Counted from the first letter of the stretch, positions 24,366 to 36,256 are shown. The stretch is DNA of 64,000 nt from Coptis chinensis (GCA_015680905.1 CM027378.1:108335501-108399500), one strand, 5' to 3'. The notes: generated by a model not told the origin, from the letters alone. A program made the numbers and translations.

Positions 24366-24401
24366 ATTGTGAAACATTTTGATAGAGGTATGCCAAAACC
24401 T
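24366..24401 (+). other. Candidate exon at the LTR boundary
   Basis: Directly after the LTR end, TTACAG gives a usable splice acceptor. The open stretch IVKHFDRGMPKP then ends at CCT followed by the donor GTATGT. Joined in phase to 24533-24595 it gives a protein-like sequence. I do not recognise the protein. The exon may be truncated on its 5' side by the LTR insertion. Confidence 0.35.
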
Positions 24402-24450
24402 GTATGTGAAGTATGTAATTTGATGTTAGGCTGGTTTTTAAAAATGGCGT

Positions 24451-24484
24451 TTTTTTATTATTACTATTATTATTATTATTTTTT
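24451..24484. repeat. TTA/ATT microsatellite
   Basis: A run of TTATTATTACTATTATTATT sits in the presumed intron between the two candidate exons. Confidence 0.8.
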
Positions 24485-24532
24485 TATGTTTTTTTTATTA
24501 AAGAAACCTACGGAATTTGGTGTTCCTGGCAG

Positions 24533-24595
24533 GTTGTTCAAGATGCTGCACTGATGTATCTGCATACCCCTACCCTTGTTGCTGTGCATGCAGAG
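24533..24595 (+). other. Candidate exon, 21 codons
   Basis: A 63-bp phase-0 open stretch (DAALMYLHTPTLVAVHAE is its bulk) is bounded by GGCAG and GTACTT. The amino-acid composition and flanking splice sites look like a real exon. I cannot identify the protein. Possible partner exons lie at 24366-24401 upstream and, less surely, at 30375, 31012 and 50486 downstream. Confidence 0.4.
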
Positions 24596-25183
24596 GTACT
24601 TTTCTTTCCCGATCTTATCATTACATTGTGTAATCAGGAATGACTATGGAGTTGAATTCTAGGGAGGGAATATCCTTGGTGTTGACCTACCATTATTATT
24701 GTACTTCATGTTTTAGTAATTGTGTGTTTTCTAAGCATCCTAGGAAATCTCCTTGGTGTTCACCTACCATTATTATCGCTCTTCATGTTTTACTACTTGT
24801 GTGTTTTCTAAGAATCCGTACTAGTTTAGACTTATTCTTCATGAATCTCAATGTTGTCTAACTAAATATATCTTTATTCAATTTCGCGCCCATTATATCT
24901 CATTCTTTTTACTCATACCGACTCTGTTTGACATGGGCAAGCCCAAACTCTGTATAAGAAATATATTGTCTACATGGAACAGAAGTTAGAAGTAGTAAGG
25001 TATGTGTGGACGACTTTGAAACTTCTGAAGTTTTTTACTTAACTATTTAGAAAGGGAAAGGAAGTCTAATCTACATGTCACCAGATATGCTCAATGTGGG
25101 GGCGGGTCTGTTAACTAAATCGTCACATTTTTTTTTTGTTTTTTTAATCAAGTTTTATGGAGTAGAACTTAGACTCTGTTTTA
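24596..25183. other. Intergenic or intronic AT-rich stretch
   Basis: Contains an imperfect duplication with shared TCCTTGGTGTT-ACCTACCATTATTAT at about 24673 and 24750. Otherwise nothing is recognised. Confidence 0.5.
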
Positions 25184-28100
25184 GGGGCATGAAGAAATTT
25201 CAACACAGACTATCCTTCATGAAATTTATTTTCTATTAAGTGAGACCCGCTACTTGATATTCTCTTATTTATTCGAAAGCATTTCATAATTACTCGATTC
25301 CTACACGCTTTACCAAAGCATTTGAGTTGTTTATAGAAAAAAGATGCTATGCCTCTTGCAGTGTCGCAATATTCCTCCCCATTTCTTTAGATCAGACTAA
25401 TTCCACAACCACCGTAGGATATTTGCTTGCTTTATTGACTCTGTAGTATCTACAACTTCAAATATTTTTTCTTAGGTTTTGTTTATGGACTGCTTTAGGC
25501 TTCCAAATATTAAACTTTTCATTAGGTTCTCCCATGTAAATCTTCAACAGTGTAGATTAACCTAATTTATTTTATTTGCAAAAGTAAAACTTTCATTTTT
25601 GTTTCATTTTACTCCTAAGACTATGTGGTGTATATTCATGGTTACAGTCAAATTTTTGTGTAATCAGAAAGCGTTTTCTTCAATTTATTATCCATGCTTG
25701 TGAGTGTTTCTGACAAAAAATTCACTTAGTGAGGAGCATGGAGAAAATTTTGGAAATGACATTTCTACTCTGTGAAGTGAGACTAGTTTGTTGAAATTCT
25801 CTCTTTCATAATTTCATTCATAATTATCTCAAAATTAATTGATTATTTCGCTTTACCAGGCATTAAGGTTCTTTACTTATATCAAAAGAAACTCTCTTTC
25901 ATTCGAAAACATTTCAAAATCATCCGGTTCCTACCAATGGACAAAATTTCTACCACAGGTATTAAGGTTCTTTGTATATAACAAAAGATACTACGATTAT
26001 GCCTATATTCCATGGTTTTTAAAGGTTTAATATTTTTTAATATTTTTTCCCCTTTTTCTTCTATTTTAAATGAAATGATGTCTATGAAAACCTACATCTC
26101 TTGCAGTTTATAATTATCTTAATTTTGTGTTAGATCGTTCTATTTACTTATTTAGTTTTGTTTTATTGAAACTCGTGACTTTCAGCGATACTGCCGAATA
26201 TTTACGGTCTGACTTGGCAGTTCAAATTTCATATAATGTAAAGCGTTTGCAAATATATTCTCCATGCTCAATAAGTTTTTCTGCCAAAGAATTCATTGTG
26301 GGTGGGCCATGGAGAAAATTTCAAAAACAACATTCTTACTTCATGAAATTTTCTTCAATCAAGTGGGACTTGCTCTTTGAAATTCTCTTTTTCATTTGAA
26401 TTTCGAAGTTACTCGGTTCCTTCGCTTCACCAAATATTTGCATTATGGTTCTTTATGAAAGTAAAACAAAAGAAACTTTAGTTTGCGTAGTGTGCCTATA
26501 TTTCTTAGTTTTTAATATAAAAAAGCCTTTTATTTTCAGCTTATTTATTTATTTATATATCATTATTTTTATAATCAGTAAAAGTTATATTTCATTCCAC
26601 TAAAAATATATTCTTACAATCTTACAAATTAAGTAGTGCCTAGCTAGATACTAAGACTAGGTTTCATTAATCCCACAACTCAAAAAACAATTACATTTTG
26701 ATATCCTGCCTACTTATAAAATCTTGAATATGAAATTCCTTCAGCCAATCTTACACCACTTTCTTAACTTCCTCCAAGATCGTATGTGTAGCTTTTTCCA
26801 GTTTTCCTTATTTTTAAAAACCCTCTTACGTTATTTTCATAGCACCCACGCTATTGTCTTTGGTAAGTGATCCATTGTCCGCTTAGCTATAGGAAAGAAA
26901 GGCTCCATTAATATGTCTTTGACAAAGGCAACCCTATTTTCTGGCAATGCCGTTTTTTGAATGTTAAGTAAAACAATTCCCAATAATGCTTGGTCACCGA
27001 ACAACAACTCAAGAAGATGATCCACATCCCCTTATCTGTTTGACAAAGTGCACATATGATGCTGAGTGCCGTCCCTTTTGTGGCTCTATTTTAAACTAAA
27101 GGACGTCTATTAAAACCTACATCTCTTGCTGTTATGAAATTTTGTGCCATACGAAGAGCCTTCAATTTTGTTTTGTTTTAATAGTACTGGCGACTTTTTG
27201 GCTATATGGCGTATATTCACGGTTTAACTTGGCAGTTTGATTTTCATGTAATAGAAAGCATTTGCAAATTAATTTTCCATGCTTAGTGAGTTTTGCTGCC
27301 GAAGAATTTACCAAGGAAGGGGCATGGAGAATTTTTCAAGAACAACGTTCTTACTTCATGATATATTTTTTTCCCTATCAAGTGGGACTTGCTCTTGCTC
27401 ATTGAAATAATTATCTTTTTTATTTGATCACATTTCAGATTTATTCGGTTCCTTCTCTTTACCCAAGCCCATTATGGTTCTTTATATATAACAAAAGAGT
27501 CTATATTTTGTGTTATGTGCTGGTTTTCCACATTATTGTTTTCATATATTTAATATTTCAAAACAAAATTTTAATTTTCATCCTACGCCTTCTGTAGTTC
27601 CCAATTTTTCATGCCATACAAAGAGTTTAAGATAACATTCTGCGCGGGTTCTTCTCACTTGCATTTTAATATTTTCAAGCAATGGAAATTGTCTGTGAAT
27701 TTATTTTCATGCTCGTGAGTTTTTTGTCGGAAAATTAATTGCGGGAGGGGGCATGGAGAACTTTCAACATAGATTTTTCCTTCTTCCCGAGACTTCTTTT
27801 CTGTGTCCATAGGATTTGCTCCTGGAAATTCTCTCATTAATTCAAATTATTTCAAAATTACTCTGTTCTTGTGCATTTTTGTAAAGCATGTGTTTTTTTA
27901 TTTAAAAAATGTTGTACATCGTGTTGTTTAGCGATATTCCTCAATTTTTCCACAACCACCATAGTGTATTTTTTATTTAATTTTCCCCTTTAGGGTATTT
28001 GCTTGCTCTGTTGAGTTTGTAGTGTCCTTATCTCTAAGTACTTCTCATTAGTTTTTCTTTTTAGTACTGCTTCAGGCTTCCTAATATTCTCAATTTACAT

Positions 28101-30060
28101 TATTTCTCGTTTTCTTCTCTTTTAGACTAAATGATGTGTATAAAAGCCTATGTCTCGTGCAGTTCTGAAATCTTGCAAATATATTTTGACGGAGATTTCA
28201 TTGCGGGGAGGGCCACAAAGAAATTTCAAAACGTACTTTCTCACTTCATGACACTCATTTCCTACCAAGTGAGACTTGCTCATGGAACTTCTCTCATTTA
28301 TTCAAAAGCATTTCAAAAATATTTGGTCCCTGCGTGCTATACCAAGGTGTATTGTGGTTGTTTAAAACCAAAAAAGTATTTTGTCTCATTGAAAATGTGA
28401 AATTCTTCCATTTATTCAAATCAATTTAAAATTTCTCAGTTCTTACTATTTATATAAAAATGTTCTTTATTTTGTTTTCAAAAAAGGCATTACAGTTCTT
28501 TGTATATGAAAAAGAAAAAAACTATTTCTCATGATGACGATATTCAGTGGTTTCGTAAAGTTTTTCATATTTTTCAAAACCAAGTTCTCATTTTTTCTAT
28601 TTTTAATTTCAATAGTGACTTTGAATTCCTTCTAAAGTCTCACAGATATGTCTGTCTTGTAGTGCCAGTCTTTTGTGTCATAGAAGCAGGTTATGAATTT
28701 CTATCCACTCTCGTGGGTATGTCTCACTTTGCAGTTAAAGTTTTCGTTAATTATATTTTCCATGCTCATGACTCTTTTTTCCAAACTATTCTTGGTGTGA
28801 GGGGCATGGAGATAATTCAAAACAAACTTTCCTGCTATAGGAAACTTCTTTTCTATCAAGTGAGACTTGCTCGTTGAGGTTCTCTCATTCATTCAAAAAT
28901 ATTTCACTCGGTTCCTACGTGCTTTACAAGGTATCAGGGTTCTTTATGAACAAGAAGCTGTATTTCATGGTGGCGGTATTCCATGGGTTAATTTCTCGAG
29001 TTTTTCATATTTTTGAAATCAAAACTACCATGATCTTTTATTTGAAAATAAGTGGCGTCTTTGACTGGCTCGTAAAATATTCACGGAAACGCATCTTGTT
29101 GTTTGGAAAATTTGTGCACTACAACAAGTTAAAGAATTTCACCGATTCACGAACAACACCCGACTCATCAGTATTCTGGATCCCTTGCTTTTTGTTATGG
29201 TACTTCCTCTTAAAGATCCACGCTTCGTGTTGTTTCGCGCTGTCTGCCAGTTTTTGTGTTGTGTTATCTATTCTTATTATATTCAAGGGTTTTGGTGTTT
29301 ATCTTAGTTTTAGACAGAACTTTCCAATGACGACTTTGGCTTTGGCTGTATGTCTATTCACGGGTACGTGACACTTGATATTTGAAATTTTTCATTCAAT
29401 AGGAGGCGTTTGTGAGTATATTCTCCGTGCTTGTGAGAAAGTTCTTTCCTGTCGAGTGAGACTTGCTTGTTGACATCCTCTCTTTCATTAATAATTTTGT
29501 TTCTACTCGCTAATACCAAGGCATTTCAGTTTATTATGAACAAAAATCTATATCCCGTGCAGTAGGGTGGTATTTCATATATTGAAAGAAATGGTGTTAT
29601 TGAATTTCTGTAAACTATTTACAGATACATCTCTTGCAGGCGGGAAATTTTGTACGAGTGGAAGTGATTAAGAATTTATTCTCTACCCTCGAGAATTTTC
29701 AAGGACGAACTCATGAGGTAGGGGCATGGAGATATTCCATGTGGCCAGTGAAAAATCGAAAGGGAACTAGTAACTAAAATTCTCTTACACAGACTGAGAC
29801 TTGCTCGTGCAAAATACTCAGATTCAGATTCACAAACAGACTTGAGTTTGAATTTTCAGTAGTACTAGATTCCTATGAACTTTAGCTTTTCGTTAGTGTT
29901 CTTTCTCGTAGAGAGCTACTTTTTGTGTGGACTGCTGATTTTATGCTGTGCTAATGAATTGAAATTCTCTTATTTATTTGGAAACTTTCCAACATTACTA
30001 GGTTAGTACGTGCTTTAACCTAGGAATTTCGGTTCTTTATGAAAAAGAAGCTATGTTTCG
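25184..30060. repeat. Degenerate tandem array, about 0.45-0.6 kb unit
   Basis: A unit recurs roughly eight times in the same orientation. Landmarks, in order, are GGGGCATGGAGAAATTTCA, TTCATGAAATTT, CAAGTGAGACTTGCTC, GAAATTCTCTCATTTATTC, AAAGCATTTC, ACTCGGTTCCTACGTGCTTT and GGTTCTTTATGAA. The GGGGCATGGAG landmark falls at about 25184, 25735, 26303, 27317, 27748, 28206, 28801 and 29720. The 27317 gap is long because a LINE fragment is inserted. Units are strongly diverged. Open frames such as 28500-28877 and 28874-29371 are not shared between units and look fortuitous. Confidence 0.75.
26540..27065 (-). mobile_element. Truncated LINE fragment within the tandem array
   Basis: On the minus strand the end of a LINE ORF2 is visible: a zf-RVT piece (CALCQTDKG, DHLLELLFGDQALLG) and then MDHLPKTIAWVL. 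The last matches MEHLPRAIIWVLWNERNRR in the large LINE at 18.2 kb. The 3' side (CAGTAAAAGTTATATTTCATTCCA, seen on the plus strand) resembles the 3'UTR of the same LINE. Several stops interrupt it. Boundaries are approximate. Confidence 0.7.
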
Positions 30061-30374
30061 TGCTTATGCAGGGGAGAATCCAGAATCTTTTGTTGGGGTG
30101 GGCTGTATAAAGCTTGGTACAGAATTTTGTTTTGTATGACATATTGACCCTAAACATATAGTTGTTACACAGCCTATAGTTACTTCTAACACATTGTTGA
30201 AGTTAACCATAACAGCCCAAGTAATCTTGATTGAACTGGCTATAGCTATTATATCATTCCATCCAAAGGTGACATCTTTCATATTTGTAATTAGAGTCAT
30301 AAATTGAAGTGAACAAAAATGCCTATCACTTTGCAGTTCTGTTACCTGTATATCGACAAAGAGCTACTTTGTAG

Positions 30375-30450
30375 ATAATAAAATCTCATGGCACACGCAT
30401 TCTACCAGAATTGTCGCCTTGGTATTGGTCTGAGGATTGTTGTGATGCTG
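30375..30450 (+). other. Candidate exon, unidentified
   Basis: Between TTTGTAG and GTATAC an open frame reads SHGTRILPELSPWYWSEDCC, which looks protein-like. The protein is not recognised. Its phase does not join directly to the next candidate at 31012, so either an exon is missing or this is coincidence. Confidence 0.25.
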
Positions 30451-31011
30451 GTATACTTGTTATTGTTCTGAGGAGTTGGCTTTTTTGAGGCTCTTGATAT
30501 TACTATAGAGTATAGACTGAATGTTAGGTAGTCTCCACTTCATCGTGTTCTTGGAGTAGATGGTGGAATTAGTTTAGGTTAGCATCATTGGTCATTTTCA
30601 GGAAATTAGATATGTCCTACTTTTAGCTGATTGAGGGACTGTTAGTAAAATAAATGTTTGAAGTGTAGAAAAGAATTTCATCTCAAGTTTTCCGTTTTCT
30701 AAGAATTCTGTGCTGACGTATATAAAAAATTCATGACTGGCGGTCATGAGTTGTGGTGATAAGAACGGGAATAAAGGTAGTTTACAAGTATCAGACTGAT
30801 GATTCTGTAGAAAATGTTTATGAGCATATAGGGATGTAAATCATGTAATAGAGGAAGAACAGGAAGTACGTCTCTGGCTATATTCATGTACAGTTTTGTC
30901 GGGCATTCGAGGATATACATATTTTTGGGTCTGTAATAACATAAATGAATGAGCTCATGCGAGCTGAAAACAGCAGAGTCCAAGTAACTCGCACTGCGAT
31001 ACACATTGCAG

Positions 31012-31057
31012 GGACTCAAAGCAGCAACTGATGTTCTACAATATATGCTGCTTTCAG
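31012..31057 (+). other. Candidate exon, unidentified
   Basis: After TTGCAG the frame reads GLKAATDVLQYMLLSG. A foldback transposon begins about 16 bp downstream, so a donor cannot be placed securely. Weak evidence. Confidence 0.22.
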
Positions 31058-31073
31058 GCTGGTGTGTTGCAAC

Positions 31074-32051
31074 AAAAATTTTAGGGGGAATTAGCGATAC
31101 CCACCCACATTTAAAGATCTCTTTGCGATACCCCCTACATTTGAAGTTCATTTGCGATACTCAACATTTTCAACTTCCGTCGGTCAACAGTTAGTTGACC
31201 GAGTCAAACCATAAGAAAAAAACCCAAAAAACTAAAAAAAAAAAAAAATCGACCTAATTAAATAGTGGAGGTTACCAAAATACCCTTCTACTTTGACACA
31301 ACAGTATGTTTCATAGTATGTATTATTCAGACAACGGTATGCTATATAGTATGTATCATTTTTACTTTAGTAGACCAAAACTTCCAATAAAAATGGTGAG
31401 AACCAAGTGATAATGAGCTTAATAGGATGTATCATCCAGAAAATGGTATGTTATGTATCATGTTTACTTTATAAGATTCATCAACTTTTCAAAAACTGAA
31501 TCCAAAAACTATTAAAATGAATAAAAAACTAAATCCATTAATTGAATTCAAAAACTCTACATAATCCATATTCTCTACATAAACTGAATCCATAATCCAT
31601 ATTCTCTAAAGACAAAAAAAAAAACACAAAAATCCATACACAAAAACAGTTGAGTTGTTTGCTTCAATTACTCGATCTACTTGAAAAGTTGATGAATTTT
31701 GCAAAGTAAGGATGTAGCATACCATTTTCTGGATGATACATACTATATAACATCCTGTTGAGCTCCATTATTATTTGGTTCTCACTATTCTTACTGAAAG
31801 TTTTGGTTTGCCAAAGTAAGGATGATACATACTATGTAGCATACCGTTGTGTTGAAGTGGAGGGATATTTTGGTAACCTCTACTATTTAATTAAGCCGAT
31901 TTATTTTTTATTTTTTATTTTTTGGTTTTTTTCTTACGGTTTGACTCAGTCAACTAACCGATGGAAGTTGAAAATGTGGAAGGTATCACAAATGATCTTC
32001 AAATGTAGGGGGTATTGCAAAAGAGATCTTTAAATGCGGGGCCCAAAATTT
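31074..32051. mobile_element. Foldback element, about 0.98 kb, long inverted repeats
   Basis: The left arm starts AATTTTAGGGGG with ACATTTAAAGATCTCTTT and CCCCCTACATTTGAAG. The right arm holds the reverse complement to the end CCCAAAATT. Arms of about 400 bp include CCGTCGGTCAAC-TTAGTTGAC and GGTTACCAAAATA, and the centre is near 31560. No transposase is encoded. The structure fits a long-TIR MITE, possibly MULE-derived. The target duplication was not resolved. Confidence 0.8.
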
Positions 32052-32647
32052 TAAATGGACTTAGTTGCCAAATTTTGGAGCTTCACTGGGTGTCCATCTA
32101 ATTTGGCCTTTGGTCGGTTGTATGTTATATTTTGGACTTAGAAGCCTTAGGCTTCGATTTAGACTGATTTAGACTTATTAGGACCTTAAGTACTAGACGT
32201 TGTTCAACAGTCTCCGTTGATACGGACGACTTCTAGAAGTGAAGTTTTTTAAATAATTTTTTTTTGTGTTCTTTAGGGAATTGTGGTAGGCTGGTAGCAT
32301 GGTGATACCCCACTAAGAAAGTAAACTGATGACCTGCTGAAAAGGATTAGGGGAAAAGAAGATAAAATAACGTTTTTACCCTTCTGACTCCTCATATTCT
32401 TCTCATTTTCTTGCAGATGTAATACTGACTATTTTCATAACAAACTTCATTGACTTTGAATGTGAAAATTCCATCACTGCTACCTTCACTTAGAAATTGG
32501 AAAATTAGAACTCCATGTCTCTCATCTCTTAAGCATCATTTTACTCTTTGATCTTCTAGTGTTTTTGAAGAAAACTTATTTCTTATCCCTGCTTTTAGAC
32601 TTCACCTAATTCAGTTGTCAAACCCATCATTTAGCAAAAATTGAAGA

Positions 32648-32680
<33 letters not shown>

Positions 32681-32743
32681 TCTAAGGGTTTTATTGGTCA
32701 ATACTCAATATATATGAAAGAAAAATTGGTTTTCAGTAATATA
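32052..32743. other. Spacer with a 38-bp poly-T run
   Basis: No gene. A long T-run at about 32651-32689 followed by GTCTAAGGG could be the poly(A) end of a minus-strand retroposon, but no body was recognised. Confidence 0.45.
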
Positions 32744-33797
32744 GTTATCAGACCCAGCCCGAATACTAACTCGAAAAAGGAATTGGGTCATTGGGTCACC
32801 AGTTCGACCAGTAGATCACTGGTTCAACTAGTGGATCAATATTTAAGTTGAAAATATTATATAATTCACTTAGGCTCTCTTTGGCTGCAAGAGATATTGT
32901 ATTACTTAACTATGATTAGGTGATACAAGTCATGAGATGAAATACTTATGTGTCTGTCTCTTATCCTGTCACATGTTTTACTTGGCTACTGTTTGGTTGA
33001 CATTCACGCCTATATACTCATTTTTTATATTATACAAGAGAAAAACTAAAAAAAAAATCATATACAAAATTTGCAAATAAAAACTTAAAAACAAATAAAA
33101 ACTCATAAACAAATAAAATAAAATAAAATAAAATAAAAAACACTCTAATTAAATATTGAATACATAAGCACCCAATTGATTTATACAAAAAACATCCTCT
33201 AAAAAAGAAAAGTCCCAATTTGATGAATAATATGAAGATTTAAACACCACATTTTTTGAGGAAAAAAAAATTAATGTGAGAAAATAAAAGAGGGAGAGAG
33301 AGAGAAAATACATAAGGTTTATGATTCCATTACTATGATTTCTATGAAGGAGAGAGAGAGGAGGAGGAGAAAAAGATAGGGAGAGCATTCTTTATGTGTT
33401 TTTATTATTATTTTTTTCTCTCTCTCATAGATAGAAAACACGTTTTAGCGAATCCGGGCTTTTCCTTTGGATTTGTTTATCCACACTTTTGTGTTTCCGC
33501 AATTCAAGAGACTTACTAGAGTATCCACGTTTTAAACAGACCAAACACCTATACAAGATAAACATGACTGCCACATCACCAATTCCTGAATATGGACTCT
33601 CTATTCACACTGCCAAACAGAGCCTTAGTACATACATTTTCACAACTTCATTAGTGGGCCAGGTGGTCTTAGAGCCATTTCATTTTCCAATAAACCAAAG
33701 TTCGAGTCTATACATAATATTTTAGCTTGTTTAATAGTCACATAAGGTTAGAGTCTTAGTACCAACAAAACTGTCGGGCCGGGCCGAGTCTGATAAC
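32744..33797. mobile_element. Element with GTTATCAGACCC inverted ends
   Basis: The left end GTTATCAGACCCAGCCCG is matched by an inverted right end (GTTATCAGACTCGGCCCG in reverse complement; 16 of 18 positions). Most of its interior is a second MITE (32873-33624). Classification is uncertain and no target duplication was confirmed. Confidence 0.55.
32873..33624. mobile_element. PIF/Harbinger-like MITE nested in the 32.7-33.8 kb element
   Basis: Ends GGCTCTCTTTGGC and GCCAAACAGAGCC are inverted, with TTA target duplications at 32870-32872 and 33625-33627. The 752-bp interior is AT-rich and contains GA-rich microsatellite runs (33290-33380) and AAATA repeats. No coding. Confidence 0.75.
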
Positions 33798-34321
33798 ACT
33801 GTTCAGTAAGGTTCTACAAAATAGTTCCTTCAAATAAGATTCTTGGAACTGAAAGTTTGTTCTCATTGTGTGTTTTTGAATGTTTTATGTAATGTATTGA
33901 ACTGATTTTCCCTTATTTTTTTTGGTTTAACAAAGGGAAACCAAAACACTCAAATCCAATTCAATCCAATTCATTTAGGGCTTGTTTGTTATGGAAGAAA
34001 TGTTAGGGAAAAGAAAGAAAAGGAAAAGAGGTGTGGTTCACTTTTTTCATAGGTTTTTTATTGTTTGTTTGCCCATGGAAAGGAAAGGCTGTTTTCCGTG
34101 TAGAAACAAAACTAGGGAAATAGAAATAGTTTTGACTTTTGAGTAAAAAAAAAACAGACAAACACAATTTACTTTCCTTTCCACAGTTTACCAAACAGAC
34201 ACAATTTTAAATATGTTTCCATTCCATTATTTTCCTTTCTATAAATATGTTATTACAACTTCTACGTTTTTTTCCACAATTTATTGGATGTTGACACAAT
34301 TTTTAAATCTGTTACCAACCA
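33798..34321. other. Spacer
   Basis: AT-rich, with no feature recognised. Confidence 0.5.
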
Positions 34322-34934
34322 AATTCGGTGCCTGCTGAGAGAACAACTCCTATAGTAAATAGGATTGGTGAAACTATAGATACTCCTCAATCGCAAAGAG
34401 GAGCTTCAAATAACCAGAGAGATAAGAGTAATACGGTTACACCAACACAAAGTCATTAGCCTAGAGTTATTCCGATTAACCAACTGCCAAGTAGTAGAGA
34501 ACGAAACATGTATGAAGGGCTAGTTGTTGGATATGAGGATGAAGATGACGATCTCTCAGAGAATGAGACCGAGTTTTTTACGGATGCTGCTACAGTAGCC
34601 CCAACAATTGGCTTGCATAAGAGTTCAGCGCCTTCTAAGGATCAAAATCAATAGACTACTGTAAAGCCAAAAAGAAGCAAAAGGATCCAAGAGCGTTCTT
34701 CAGGAGAAATAGAGCCTACACTTGCTATGATGAAGAAGGTAAAGTCGCTAATGAAAAACATGCAAGAAGATGAGAAATCTTGAAGACTACACCAAAGAGT
34801 TTTGGGATGATACTTTGGGACTTACTTATGTGTGTTGTGCTTGCGAAGGTTTCTTTTGCAACTATGAGAAAGCAAAGACTCATCTTAGAAAGGATCATTC
34901 TAAGATTGTTAAAGATATCATGACTAGAAAGTAG
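34322..34934 (+). pseudogene. Decayed coding remnant with a C2H2 zinc-finger-like motif
   Basis: One reading frame carries a long hydrophilic, acidic sequence (YEGLVVGYEDEDDDLSENE is typical) interrupted by two TAG codons. After a frameshift near 34780 it continues to a C-X2-C-X12-H-X4-H motif in CCACEGFFCNYEKAKTHLRK and ends at TAG 34934. I do not recognise the family. A transposon-derived or retroelement accessory protein is possible. The Reina-like LTR element is inserted about 1 kb downstream. Confidence 0.5.
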
Positions 34935-35911
34935 GATTATCATCTCTACTTTCTTAAGTTCGATTGTAGGATGACTAATATGTTATCTTATGTATGTTAG
35001 GTTTGAAGCCTGTCGATATAGAGTCTTAGGGAGGCTTAGCTTGTAAGGTTTAACCTTTTGCAATAATATCAGGTGGGGGTATACCTTAACCCCAGCTTAC
35101 TTTTTAAAAAAATCGGTGTTTTTTTTTCAAAAAAATGCGTTTAAAACCCGAAATATTGGCAAGGCGTCTGGTTCCAGTTTAAAACCCGGGTTTTTTTTTA
35201 AAAAAAAACGAGTTTTAAATTTAAAAAACGTTTAAAACCTGAGATTTTGAAAATCTCCCGTTTAAAAACTTTTTTTTTTTTTTTTTTTTTAATATAAAAG
35301 AAAATGCAAGAAGAAAAAGTGGTTTTGGAGTTTACTTTTTTGAAGAGTGGGTGTTAGATTGACTTATTGAGATAGTTCTATTTTGCTTTGGACTATTAAT
35401 AATTAATTGGAAATTTTAAAGTTATTAACTTATTTGTAGTACTTGATAATGCCATTATGGTTGGTAATTAAGAGTATCTTATTTAGAGTCGTGTTTTAGA
35501 ACTAAATCTAAAACTTTTAGTATTTGAATGAGTAATGATAATTTGATACTTTCATGTATTTGAATTTTCTTTTATTTGTATTATTATTATTTTTATTTTA
35601 TGTGTCTATTTTTTTTTTCTACTCTTATAAAAAATCAAACTCCTTATCTTATTATATTATTTATCATCGGTTTTTACCGTTTCTTTTACGTATTATACGT
35701 TTTAAATCCCATTTTAAATCCATTTTTTATGTCCCACGTTTTTTTACGCTTTTTTTTTTCCGTTTTTTTCCCGAGACGTTCCGTTTAAAACACGAACTAA
35801 GTTTTTTTTAAGTACACCGTTTTAAACCCGTACCGTACTTGGTGACAATGATCTAACCACTGATCTTGAGAAGAGAATTGAGGCATAAGAGATGAGAAAA
35901 TAGAGAGAAAG
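34935..35911. other. AT-rich spacer with TTTAAAACCCG motifs
   Basis: Between about 35140 and 35830 there are scattered TTTAAAACCCG and CGTTTTAAAC motifs in both orientations, plus poly-T and poly-A runs. This may be a decayed non-autonomous element. No gene is visible. Confidence 0.45.
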
Positions 35912-36239
35912 TGTTGAGACACCAACTCCAGCTGCCAGACCATTCACCAGACAGACAGCTAGAGCTCTACGCGCATCACACACCTATGTGTCCTAAGAGT
36001 TTATTTTAAGTAAATTACTATTTATAGAATATTGTTGAATATTGTTTCCTAGTTATAGTAGGAAACTGTTAGGGTTTGGACCAATATATAAAGGTCGTAG
36101 GATTGTTCTTGAAGGGGAATTGAATTCATATTATAGAAAAGGGTAGTTTTAGTCTCTAATCAAAAGACTATTGGTAGCTGATCACTAATCAAAGGATCAA
36201 TTCGAATTAATATTTAGACTCAAGAACTGAGTCTCATCA
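35912..36239 (+). repeat. Left LTR of the Reina-like element
   Basis: 328 bp, TG...CA ends. It contains CAATATATAAAGG (about 36082), a plausible TATA box for the element transcript. Confidence 0.92.
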
Positions 36240-36242
36240 TCT

Positions 36243-36256
36243 TGGTAACAGAGCCA
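36243..36256 (+). promoter_or_regulatory. Primer binding site (initiator Met tRNA type)
   Basis: TTGGTAACAGAGCC starts four bases after the LTR. It matches the usual plant TGGTATCAGAGC primer site except for one T-to-A change. Confidence 0.7.

Larger units (their letters stand above)
30061..31073. other. Spacer with possible exons
   Basis: No complete gene. Coding-like stretches at 30375-30450 and 31012-31057 are listed separately. Confidence 0.4.

Noticed and set aside
28500..29371. Two ORFs of 125 and 165 codons in the tandem array
   Set aside because: They are not conserved between array units, have no recognisable domains and are rich in Phe/Ser as expected from AT-rich DNA.
32651..32689. 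Poly-T run as a full LINE or SINE insertion
   Set aside because: No LINE or SINE body or target duplication was recognised beside it. The same holds for the run at 52163-52185.
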